The position numbers were made by a program, and so were the translations under genes. A stretch of 8,275 nucleotides of DNA, from contig JAICUS010000249.1 in assembly GCA_025935735.1 (NCBI GenBank), positions 1-8,275 of the forward strand, read 5' to 3'. Under the pieces are notes generated by a model. That model made no database searches, was not told the origin of the DNA, and saw only the letters and a program-made list of their open reading frames with translations. Positions 1 to 6,423 of this stretch are shown here, piece after piece. The DNA comes from Solirubrobacteraceae bacterium (GTDB lineage: Bacteria > Actinomycetota > Thermoleophilia > Solirubrobacterales > Solirubrobacteraceae). Positions within the stretch are counted from its first letter, which is position 1, and every line of letters starts with the position of its first letter.

Positions 1-2455
1 CCAGCGGCGGCAGGTGGCCGGCGCTGGCCCAGCGCAGCTCGCCGGTCGCGGGGTCGAGCAGCACGAGCTGGCAGGTGACCATCCCCAGGCCGCCGGCGAG
101 CACGAGCGCGTCGAGCCGGGCAAGCAGCGCGGCGGGCGGGTGCCCCTCGCGGGCGTACGCGCGCAGGGCGTGGCTGACCTGCCCCATGGTCGCCGCGGCG
201 CGGATGCCGTGGCCGGCGACATCACCGATCGCCAGCGCCACGCGGCCGTCGGACAGCGGGATCGCGTCGTACCAGTCGCCGCCCACCCGCAGCTCCCCGA
301 CCGCCGGGACGTAGCGCCCCGCGAGGTCGAGCTCGGGCAGCTCCGGCAGCCGCTCGGGCAGCAGGCTGCGCTGCAGCGCCTCGGCCACGTCCTCGGCCCG
401 CACCGCGCGGTCTCGCTGGGCGGAGGCGACGGCCTCGCGCAGCCGGGCCAGCTCGAGGTGGGAGCGCACGCGGGCGACCAGCTCGGCGGACGAGAACGGC
501 TTGACCAGGTAGTCGTCGGCGCCGGCCTCCAGGCCCTCGATGGTCGCCTCGTCGCCCGCCCGCGCCGACAGCAGGATCACCGGCAGGCGCTCGGTCGCGG
601 GGTCGGCGCGGAGCGCCCGCAGCAGGCCGAAGCCGTCCAGCCGGGGCATCATCACGTCGGCCACCACGAGGTCCAGCCCGCCGTCCCGGGCCCGCTCGAG
701 CGCGGCGGCGCCGTCGGAGGCGCCCTCGACGGCCCAGTGCGGCTCCAGCAGGCGCAGCAGGTAGTCGCGCATGTCGGCGTTGTCGTCGGCCACCAGCAGG
801 CGCGCGCCGGTGCGCGGCTGCGCGGGGGCGCCCCAGCGGGCCGCCTCGGCCAGCGCGCCGGCGGCCTCGCCGCTCGGGGCCCGGGGCGCCGGCGTCTGAC
901 CGGACAGCGGCAGCTCGACCGTGAACGCCGAGCCCTCGCCGACCGCGCTCTCCACGCTCACCGTCCCGCCCTGGAGGCTCACGAGCTCGCGGACCAGCGC
1001 GAGCCCGATGCCGGTGCCCTCATGGCTGCGCCCCTCCGTGCCGCGCACGCGGTGGAAGCGCTCGAAGACGTGCGGCAGGTCGGCCTCGGGGATGCCCGCG
1101 CCGGTGTCGGCGACGATGAGCGCCGCGCGGGCGTCGCGGCTGCCCACGGTGACCCGCACGCCGCCGTGCCGCGTGAACTTGTAGGCGTTGGACAGCAGGT
1201 TGAGCACGACCTTCTCGGTCATCTCGGGGTCGGCCAGGGCGACGACGGGCTCGCGCGGGCGGACGATCTCCAGCCGCAGGCCGGCGCTCTCCATCAGCGA
1301 GCGGAAGCCGCTCGCCGCCTCGGCCACGAGCGCCGTGAGGTCGATCGGCTCCAGCGCCGGCGCCATCCCGCCGGCCTCCAGGCGGGAGAAGTCGAGCAGC
1401 CCGTTGACGAGCCGCAGCAGCCGCAGCGCGCTGCGCTGCGCGATCTCGACGCGGTCGCGCTGCGGACCGGGCAGCGCCGCGTCCGCGTCGCCGAGCGCGT
1501 CGGCCAGCGGCCCGAGCATCAGCGTGAGCGGCGTGCGGAACTCGTGCGAGACGTTGGCGAAGAACTCGGTCTTGGCCCGGTCGAGCTCGGCCAGCGCGTC
1601 GGCCCGGCGGCGCTCGTGCTCGCGGCCCGCAGCGGTGGCCGCCGCGGTGGCGACCTGGTCGGCCAGCAGGCGGAAGAACTCGCGGTAGTCGTCGTCGAGC
1701 GCGCGGTGCGGGCTGGTGCCGGCCACCAGCTCTCCGGCGTCGCGCACCTCCAGCACGAGCGGCGCGGCGCCCTCGGGCTGCTCGCCGGTGCTGGCCACCG
1801 CGTCGCCGAGCGCCAGCCGGGCGCACGGGATGTCCAGCGGGTTGGTGGCCAGCGCGGCCACCGCCGTGGTGCAGACCTCGGCCACGCTCTGGGCCTCGGC
1901 CGTGCGGGAGGCCAGCTCGGCCACGGTCCGCAGCCGGCGGTCGGCCAGCACGCGCTCGGTGGTCTCGGTGACCGCCGTGAAGACGCCGCCGACCTTGCCG
2001 CCCGCGTCGCGGATCGGGCTGTAGGAGAACGTGAAGTAGCACTCCTCGACGTAGCCGTTGCGGTCGAGCATCAGCACCTGGTCCTCCGACCACGTCGCCT
2101 CGCCCGTGGCCATCACGCCGCGCAGCATCGGCCCGATCACGTCCCAGATCTCCGGCCAGACGGCCGCGCCGCGGCCACCCATGGCCAGCGGGTGCTTGCT
2201 CGCGCCGAGCACCGGCCGGTAGGGGTCGTTGTAGAGCATCACGAGGTCCTCGCCCCACCACAGCAGGATCGGGAACCGCGAGCTCAGGCAGATGCTGACC
2301 GCGGTGCGCAGGCTGTCCGGCCAGGACTCCGGCGGGCCGATCGGCGTGCGCGCCCAGTCGAGCCCGCGCATCAGCGCTCCGGCCTCGCCGCCGCCGGCCA
2401 GGAAGCCGGCGGATTCTGAGGCCGGCACGGACATCGCGGTGGGATTCTTGCTCAC
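1..2455 (-). CDS. Hybrid sensor histidine kinase / response regulator / SpoIIE-type (PP2C) serine phosphatase, partial (C-terminus beyond left edge)
   Basis: About 818 residues are visible and no stop is reached before base 1. In order: a PAS-like sensor near residues 30-160 (it includes PILLWWGEDLVMLYND); a degenerate, possibly GAF, segment near 170-270; a HisKA domain with HEFRTPL and phospho-acceptor His304; an HATPase domain with N-box Asn423 in NLLSNAYKFT, G1 box DTGAGIP (Asp450) and a following GTGIGLAL; a receiver domain (about 550-665) with acidic pair Asp557/558, acceptor Asp600 in VVADVMMP and Lys652 in LVKPF; a helical linker ending in LQRSLLP; then a SpoIIE/PP2C phosphatase with GGDWYDA (Asp727) and GDVAGHG (Asp745), cut by the window edge. 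All key catalytic residues expected in the visible parts are present. No membrane segment is evident, so it is probably cytoplasmic. The GTG at 2455 is chosen because it overlaps the upstream stop as GTGA; ATG 2434, seven codons later and in frame, is the alternative. By family, the phosphatase would dephosphorylate an anti-sigma antagonist; the target is not in the window. Confidence 0.93.
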   Translation of the reverse strand, partial: MSKNPTAMSVPASESAGFLAGGGEAGALMRGLDWARTPIGPPESWPDSLRTAVSICLSSRFPILLWWGEDLVMLYNDPYRPVLGASKHPLAMGGRGAAVWPEIWDVIGPMLRGVMATGEATWSEDQVLMLDRNGYVEECYFTFSYSPIRDAGGKVGGVFTAVTETTERVLADRRLRTVAELASRTAEAQSVAEVCTTAVAALATNPLDIPCARLALGDAVASTGEQPEGAAPLVLEVRDAGELVAGTSPHRALDDDYREFFRLLADQVATAAATAAGREHERRRADALAELDRAKTEFFANVSHEFRTPLTLMLGPLADALGDADAALPGPQRDRVEIAQRSALRLLRLVNGLLDFSRLEAGGMAPALEPIDLTALVAEAASGFRSLMESAGLRLEIVRPREPVVALADPEMTEKVVLNLLSNAYKFTRHGGVRVTVGSRDARAALIVADTGAGIPEADLPHVFERFHRVRGTEGRSHEGTGIGLALVRELVSLQGGTVSVESAVGEGSAFTVELPLSGQTPAPRAPSGEAAGALAEAARWGAPAQPRTGARLLVADDNADMRDYLLRLLEPHWAVEGASDGAAALERARDGGLDLVVADVMMPRLDGFGLLRALRADPATERLPVILLSARAGDEATIEGLEAGADDYLVKPFSSAELVARVRSHLELARLREAVASAQRDRAVRAEDVAEALQRSLLPERLPELPELDLAGRYVPAVGELRVGGDWYDAIPLSDGRVALAIGDVAGHGIRAAATMGQVSHALRAYAREGHPPAALLARLDALVLAGGLGMVTCQLVLLDPATGELRWASAGHLPPL

Positions 2456-3573
2456 GCCACCGCGGTGGACGCCGGTGACGTCAACACACCGTCCGTGACT
2501 GTGCTCACGCTGACGCTCAGCGGCTCGCTGCCGTCCTCGGCGATCTCGACCTCGCCGCTGGACTGCCCGACCTCCACCGGGAAGACCTTCGCGGGCTCCG
2601 CGGAGCCCGCGCGGCGGACGGCGACGACCAGGCCGGTGGGCGGCGGGCCCGCGCCGGCGTCGAAGCCGACGGTGAGCGTCCGGCCGGCGCGCGCGGCGAC
2701 GATGCGCGGCGGCGGCGGGACGGGCGGCGCCTGCGGCGCGGTGCGCGCGGCGGCCTGGGCCGCCGTGGCCACCAGGCGCGCCGGGTCGTCGAACTGCGCG
2801 TGGCCGGCTGGGCCGCGCGGGCTGGTCGCGTCGATCGGCGAGCCCTGCGGCTTGGTGTCGCCCCAGAAGCCGGGCCAGCGCACCCAGCCGGGCACGGTGT
2901 CGCCGAGGTCGACCAGCGCGGGGTCGACCGCCGGGCCGTGGCCGTCGGCGTGGTCGAACCACACGCCGGTCCAGTGCGTCCCGGGGCGGAAGTAGTTGGC
3001 GTGCGAGCCGCGGGCGACGTAGACCAGCGGCGTGTCGGGGTCGGCCGGCACGGTCTGGACGTAGCTCCAGTCGTGCGCCTCGGCGGACTTGTGCTGGCTG
3101 TAGACCGCCTGCTGGGGCGTGTCGTCGTCGCTCACCCGGATCTGGATCATCTCCCAGTCGCCCTCGTGGTCGCCGGCGCTGAGCAGCGGGCCGGCGAGCT
3201 GGAAGTCGTCGTAGTAGTAGAAGAACCAGTACTGCAGCCACAGCTGCCCGTGGCTGTCGCGGCGGGCGTGGCCGTGGACCCGGTTGCGGTAGCGGACCTG
3301 CGCGTGCAGCGCGGCGGCGTGCCCGGCGTAGTCGCGGGTGGTCTCGCCGATGGTGTCGGTGCCCTTCACGGCCGTGCCGTCGGCGTACTTCTTCTGGCCC
3401 AGGAAGCCGAGGGTCAGCTCGGGCGGCCTGGCCAGCACCGTGCCGTCCGCCCGCTTGAGGACGTTGGCCGGCGAGTCGGTCCAGATCGCCGCCGAGTCGG
3501 CGAAGTAGGCCTCCTGCGAGTCGTAGACGAGGCGCGGCACGTGGCGCGCCAGCAGCGTGTGCGGATCGGTCAT
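2452..3573 (-). CDS. Vps62-family protein with a C-terminal beta-sandwich-like tail
   Basis: The product is 373 residues. It resembles the Vps62 family, named after a yeast protein linked to vacuolar protein sorting; the bacterial members have no settled function. Family hallmarks seen are an aromatic stretch (LQYWFFYYYDDF), the HEGDWE motif at residues 136-141 and GSHANYF at 189-195. The conserved His and acidic residues in these motifs suggest a metal- or substrate-binding site, but that is inference. After a Pro/Ala-rich hinge near 275-290 comes about 80 residues of alternating hydrophobic strands that look like a fibronectin type III or similar domain. I see no signal peptide or membrane segment, so secretion is not supported. 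The start is the ATG at 3573 (MTDPHTLL), because residues before it in the longer frame (ATG 3633) look non-coding and would overlap the start of the divergent PRC-barrel gene. It is the first gene of a two-gene unit and its stop overlaps the start of the kinase/phosphatase gene by 4 bp. Confidence 0.87.
   Translation of the reverse strand: MTDPHTLLARHVPRLVYDSQEAYFADSAAIWTDSPANVLKRADGTVLARPPELTLGFLGQKKYADGTAVKGTDTIGETTRDYAGHAAALHAQVRYRNRVHGHARRDSHGQLWLQYWFFYYYDDFQLAGPLLSAGDHEGDWEMIQIRVSDDDTPQQAVYSQHKSAEAHDWSYVQTVPADPDTPLVYVARGSHANYFRPGTHWTGVWFDHADGHGPAVDPALVDLGDTVPGWVRWPGFWGDTKPQGSPIDATSPRGPAGHAQFDDPARLVATAAQAAARTAPQAPPVPPPPRIVAARAGRTLTVGFDAGAGPPPTGLVVAVRRAGSAEPAKVFPVEVGQSSGEVEIAEDGSEPLSVSVSTVTDGVLTSPASTAVA
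2590..2611. repeat. Perfect 22-bp palindrome inside the Vps62-family gene
   Basis: The left half CGCGGGCTCCG (2590-2600) is followed directly by its exact reverse complement. It lies in the coding sequence for the C-terminal beta-rich tail (around RAGSAEPAK). It could be a dyad protein-binding site or an RNA hairpin, or merely a product of GC-rich codons. It is not followed by a T-run, so it is not a classical terminator. Confidence 0.6.
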
Positions 3574-3631
3574 CGTCGTGGATGCCGACGCTACCGGGTT
3601 CAAGAGGGCGGCTGGTGGGAAGATCCCGGGC
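3574..3631. promoter_or_regulatory. Divergent intergenic region between the Vps62-family and PRC-barrel genes
   Basis: This 58-bp gap must hold the 5' signals of two genes read in opposite directions. On the minus strand TAGCGT (3593-3588) fits the actinobacterial TANNNT -10 pattern and ends 14 bases before the ATG at 3573, which would give a leader of only a few bases. No convincing -35 is seen. On the plus strand a weak Shine-Dalgarno-like GGGAAG (3617-3622) lies 9 bases before the ATG at 3632. I could not pick a plus-strand -10 with confidence. Neither gene's promoter is proven. Confidence 0.35.
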
Positions 3632-4612
3632 ATGGCCGAGCTTCCCTCCGAGCGCCTGTTCGGCGACTACGGCGAGTGGCCGGGGCGCGATGTGCTGGAC
3701 TCGTCCGGCGACCGCCTCGGCGACGTGCGCGAGATCTACCTGGACCGCGACACCGGGCGCCCCGAGTGGGTGCTGGTCGAGGTCGAGGACGACGAGCCCC
3801 GGTTCGTCCCGCTCGCGGACGCCTCCGTCGAGTCGTCGGCGATCCGCGTCGCCCATCCCGCCTCCGTCGTCCGCGCCGCGCCGAGCATCGGGCCGGAGGC
3901 GCACATCGACAACGACCAGGAGCGCCGGCTCTACGAGCACTACGGCATCCGCTACTCCGAGACGCAGTCGGACTCCGGGCTGCCGGCGAACGTGACCGTC
4001 GGCCCGGCCGCGCCGCCGGAGGACGTGCCGCCCGAGGACACCGCCACCGCCGAGGCCGCCGCGGCCGGAGCGGGCCCGCACGCGCCGGTGCCCGGCGAGG
4101 AGCACGCACCGGCGAGCGACGACCAGGCGACCGCGGAGATGCCGGCGGCGTCCGAGGCCGCTGAGCAAGAGGCGCGCTGGTCGGGGCTGGACGCGCCGGC
4201 CGCCGACACCACACCTCCCGCCGACACCACACCTCCCGTGGACACCACACCGCTCGCCGAAGCCGCGCCGCCGGGTGACATTGCGCCGGCCGCCGAGACC
4301 GCGCCGCCTCCGGACGCCGTGCCGCCGGAGGAGCCCGCCGACGCGGCGCCGCCGGTCGCCACACCCGGGCTGCCGCCGTCCGGCCCGCCCGAGCCGCCCG
4401 CGTTCGCGCCGGAGGAGCCGCCGGCCACGCCCGGCCTGCCGCAGCCCGAGCCGCCCGCCCCGCCGCGGGCGTTCCCGCCTCCCCCTCCCCCGCCCGAGCC
4501 GGGCGGCGGGAAGCTGGCGCTGACCGGCGGCAAGCGGCGCCTCGGGATGGCCGGCGGCGCGGCGCTCGTGGCCGCGGCGCTGTTCCTCGTGGTCAGGCGG
4601 CTGCGGAGCTGA
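3632..4612 (+). CDS. PRC-barrel protein with Pro/Ala/Glu-rich linker and C-terminal membrane anchor
   Basis: The product is 326 residues in three parts. Residues 10-80 form a PRC-barrel (GRDVLDSSGDRLGDVREIYLD, then EWVLVEV and FVPL), followed by an LYEHYGIRY segment (about 100-108) often found after actinobacterial PRC-barrels. Residues 115-293 are low-complexity and rich in Pro, Ala, Glu and Asp, probably disordered, with hexapeptide repeats at 191-232. The last 32 residues hold LALTG (295-299), a basic KRR, a hydrophobic span (304-321) and the tail RRLRS. There is no N-terminal signal peptide, so the simplest reading is a cytoplasmic PRC domain tethered by its C-terminus. The LALTG-hydrophobic-basic order also resembles a class E sortase signal, which would need export. 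PRC-barrels bind partners such as RNA or protein subunits; no specific role can be assigned. The start at ATG 3632 is preceded by a weak GGGAAG and fits where the homology begins. It overlaps the convergent thioesterase gene by 20 bp. Confidence 0.85.
   Translation: MAELPSERLFGDYGEWPGRDVLDSSGDRLGDVREIYLDRDTGRPEWVLVEVEDDEPRFVPLADASVESSAIRVAHPASVVRAAPSIGPEAHIDNDQERRLYEHYGIRYSETQSDSGLPANVTVGPAAPPEDVPPEDTATAEAAAAGAGPHAPVPGEEHAPASDDQATAEMPAASEAAEQEARWSGLDAPAADTTPPADTTPPVDTTPLAEAAPPGDIAPAAETAPPPDAVPPEEPADAAPPVATPGLPPSGPPEPPAFAPEEPPATPGLPQPEPPAPPRAFPPPPPPPEPGGGKLALTGGKRRLGMAGGAALVAAALFLVVRRLRS
4202..4327 (+). repeat. Seven degenerate 18-bp units coding for a hexapeptide repeat
   Basis: Inside the PRC-barrel gene, seven consecutive 18-bp units in frame code for ADTTPP, ADTTPP, VDTTPL, AEAAPP, GDIAPA, AETAPP and PDAVPP (residues 191-232). 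The first two DNA units (4202-4219 and 4220-4237) are identical, and the third (4238-4255) keeps GACACCACACC. The identical units use ACA and CCT codons that are scarce elsewhere in the window, consistent with recent duplication of one unit. Confidence 0.85.
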
Positions 4613-5003
4613 ACGGCGTCAGCGCGTCGCGCGCCCAGCCGGGGATCTCCGTCTTCGCCCAGGTCTTCGCGTCGACGAAGACCTGGCGCAGCCGGCCCTC
4701 GACCAGCAGCTCGCCGTCGCGGCGGATGTCCATCTCCAGCGTCACGCTGGTCGTGCCGAAGCTCGCCACCTCCGCGCCAACGGCGATCACGTCGTCGAAG
4801 CGCGCCGGCGCGCGGAAGCGCAGGTTCGCCTCGGCCACGACGACGTCCACTCCCCGCTCCACCATCTGCTGCCAGCTCCCGAGCGCCTCGCGGTAGAGCT
4901 CGGTGACCCCGATGTCGAAGTACAACAGGTAGTTGGCGTTGAACACGATCCCCTGCGGATCGCACTCGCCGTAGCGGACGCGCAGCTCGTGGGCGAAGGG
5001 CAC
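4593..5003 (-). CDS. Acyl-CoA thioesterase, 4-hydroxybenzoyl-CoA thioesterase (4HBT) hotdog family
   Basis: The product is 136 residues, the usual size for a single hotdog domain. The N-terminal VRYGECDPQGIVFNANYL matches the family active-site loop, with Asp15 in the place of the catalytic acid, followed by a long helix (YFDIGVTELYREAL). The later strands (LRFRAPARFDDVIAVGAEV, LVEGRLRQVFVD) complete the fold. It should hydrolyse an acyl-CoA thioester to free acid and CoA in the cytoplasm; the acyl group cannot be told from sequence. The GTG at 5003 is preferred because homology starts directly there (VPFAHELRVRY) and a -10-like TAGCGT lies 8 bases upstream. An in-frame ATG at 5033 would add ten residues and overlap the start codon of the divergent amidase. 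The 3' end overlaps the PRC-barrel gene. It faces away from the amidase across 28 bp, so they may share regulation, but no common pathway is evident. Confidence 0.88.
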   Translation of the reverse strand: MPFAHELRVRYGECDPQGIVFNANYLLYFDIGVTELYREALGSWQQMVERGVDVVVAEANLRFRAPARFDDVIAVGAEVASFGTTSVTLEMDIRRDGELLVEGRLRQVFVDAKTWAKTEIPGWARDALTPFSSAAA

Positions 5004-5031
5004 GGCGGGGCACGCTAGTAGAGTCGCCGCC
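5004..5031. promoter_or_regulatory. Divergent 28-bp gap with two back-to-back -10-like boxes, both fitting leaderless starts
   Basis: On the plus strand TAGAGT (5019-5024) is followed by 7 bases and the amidase ATG at 5032. On the minus strand TAGCGT (5017-5012) is followed by 8 bases and the thioesterase GTG at 5003. Both fit TANNNT, and both spacings put transcription start at or next to the start codon, as in leaderless actinobacterial mRNAs. Neither gene has a Shine-Dalgarno in this gap. No good -35 was found for either direction, so this is a motif-based inference. Confidence 0.45.
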
Positions 5032-6423
5032 ATGTGGGGGCGCACCGCCTCGGAGCTGGCGGCGGGCCTGCGCGCAGGGGCGTTCTCGGCGCGCGAGGTG
5101 ATGGAGGCCCACCTGGCGCGGATCGAGGCCGTCAACCCGCGCGTGAACGCGATCGTCACGCTGGTCGAGCCGGAGCAGGCGCTCGCCGCGGCGGACGCGG
5201 CCGACGCGCGCCGGGCGCGGGGCGAGCCGCTCGGCGTCCTGCACGGGCTGCCGTGGGCGGTCAAGGACCTCGAGGAGACGGCCGGGCTGCGCACCACCTA
5301 CGGCTCGCCGCTGTTCGCCGACCACGTTCCCGAGGCCGACTCGCTGATGGTCGCGCGGCTCAAGCGCGCCGGGGCGCTCGTGATCGGCAAGACGAACACG
5401 CCCGAGTTCGGCGCCGGCTCGCAGACGTTCAACCGCGTGTTCGGCGTCACCCGCAACCCGTACGACCTGGCCCGCACCCCGGGCGGCTCCAGCGGCGGCG
5501 CAGCGGCCGCGGTGGCCGCCGGGATGCTGCCGCTGGCCGACGGCTCCGACCTCGGCGCGAGCGTGCGCAACCCGGCGGCGATGTGCAACCTCGTCGGGCT
5601 GCGCCCGACGGCCGGGCGCGTCCCCGACGTCGGCCCCGGCGACCTGTGGAACCCGCTCGCCGTGCTCGGGCCGATCGGGCGCAGCGTCGACGACCTGGCG
5701 CTGTTCCTGCAGGCGGTGGCCGGCCCGCACCCCGGCGACCCCCTCTCGCTCGCCGACCCGCCCGAGGCGTTCGCCGCCGACCTGCGCACCGACCCGCGCG
5801 GGCTGCGGATCGCCTGGAGCCGCGACCTCGGCGGCCTGCCGGTCGCGCCCGAGGTCACCGCGGTGCTCGAGGCTCAGCGGGCCACGTTCGAGGCGCTCGG
5901 CTGCGTCGTCGAGGACGCCGAGCCGGACCTCGCGGACGCGGACGAGGGGTTCGAGACGCTGCGCGCGCTGGGCTACCTCGCGTTCACCCACCTGATCGAC
6001 GACGTCAAGCCGGACATCGCGGACAACATCCGGGTCGGGCTCGAGCTGAACGGCCCGCGGGCGGCCCGGGGCTTGACGCTGCGCACCGAGCTCTTCCGGT
6101 GCATGGCCGCGTTCCTGGAGCGCTACGACGCGCTCGCCGCGCCGGTCACCCAGGTGCCGGCCTTCCCGGTGGAGGTCGAGTGGCCGCGCGAAGTGGCCGG
6201 GACGCCGATGCGCACGTACATCGAGTGGTTCCGGTCGTGCTCGCGCATCACCATCACCGCCCACCCCGCGATGTCCGTGCCCGCCGGGTTCACCCCGGAC
6301 GGGCTGCCGGTCGGCCTGCAGCTGGTCGGCCGCCACCGGGGCGAGCTGGAGCTGCTGCGGCTGGCCCGCGCGTTCACCGAGGCCACGGGCCTGCTGGACC
6401 GCACGCCCGATGCCCTGGCCTGA
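5032..6423 (+). CDS. Amidase, amidase-signature (AS) family
   Basis: The product is 463 residues, the normal length for the family. The Ser-cisSer-Lys triad is visible: Lys78 in WAVKD, Ser153 in PGGSSGGAAAA and nucleophile Ser177 in DGSDLGASVRNPA. The spacing Lys-75-Ser-24-Ser equals that in fatty acid amide hydrolase. The conserved C-terminal GLPVGLQLVGR is also present. It should hydrolyse a carboxylic amide to acid and ammonia or amine in the cytoplasm; no signal peptide is seen. The substrate cannot be assigned. It is not likely to be GatA, as no gatB or gatC is nearby. ATG 5032 is preceded by TAGAGT at leaderless spacing and lacks a Shine-Dalgarno. The gene overlaps the next one, an FAD oxidoreductase, by 14 bp, so the two are probably co-transcribed and translationally coupled, pointing to consecutive steps on an amide or amine compound. 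Confidence 0.93.
   Translation: MWGRTASELAAGLRAGAFSAREVMEAHLARIEAVNPRVNAIVTLVEPEQALAAADAADARRARGEPLGVLHGLPWAVKDLEETAGLRTTYGSPLFADHVPEADSLMVARLKRAGALVIGKTNTPEFGAGSQTFNRVFGVTRNPYDLARTPGGSSGGAAAAVAAGMLPLADGSDLGASVRNPAAMCNLVGLRPTAGRVPDVGPGDLWNPLAVLGPIGRSVDDLALFLQAVAGPHPGDPLSLADPPEAFAADLRTDPRGLRIAWSRDLGGLPVAPEVTAVLEAQRATFEALGCVVEDAEPDLADADEGFETLRALGYLAFTHLIDDVKPDIADNIRVGLELNGPRAARGLTLRTELFRCMAAFLERYDALAAPVTQVPAFPVEVEWPREVAGTPMRTYIEWFRSCSRITITAHPAMSVPAGFTPDGLPVGLQLVGRHRGELELLRLARAFTEATGLLDRTPDALA

Noticed and set aside
1020..2261. A 413-codon minus-strand open frame inside the sensor gene
   Set aside because: It is out of frame with the PAS/His-kinase reading and gives Arg/Gly/Ala-rich sequence without motifs. 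The frame starting at 2455 carries all the conserved boxes.
14..2419. An 801-codon open frame on the plus strand
   Set aside because: It is exactly antisense to the kinase/phosphatase gene. Its translation is low-complexity Arg/Gly/Ala/Gln-rich sequence with no domain, as expected from GC-rich codon bias on the other strand.
3574..3633. ATG at 3633 as the start of the Vps62-family protein
   Set aside because: It would add 20 residues without family character and overlap the start codon of the divergent PRC-barrel gene. The ATG at 3573 is the natural start.
2800..4164. A 454-codon plus-strand open frame across the Vps62 and PRC-barrel genes
   Set aside because: It is antisense to one clear gene and out of frame with the other, and has no recognisable domain.
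4440..4500. C-rich tract as a possible functional DNA structure
   Set aside because: The run of CCT/CCC/CCG codons simply encodes the polyproline linker; I see no regular i-motif or G-quadruplex spacing that goes beyond that.
5004..5297. N-terminal extension of the thioesterase frame up to 5297
   Set aside because: The extra residues are antisense to the amidase N-terminus, have no hotdog-family character and would cross the divergent promoter gap.
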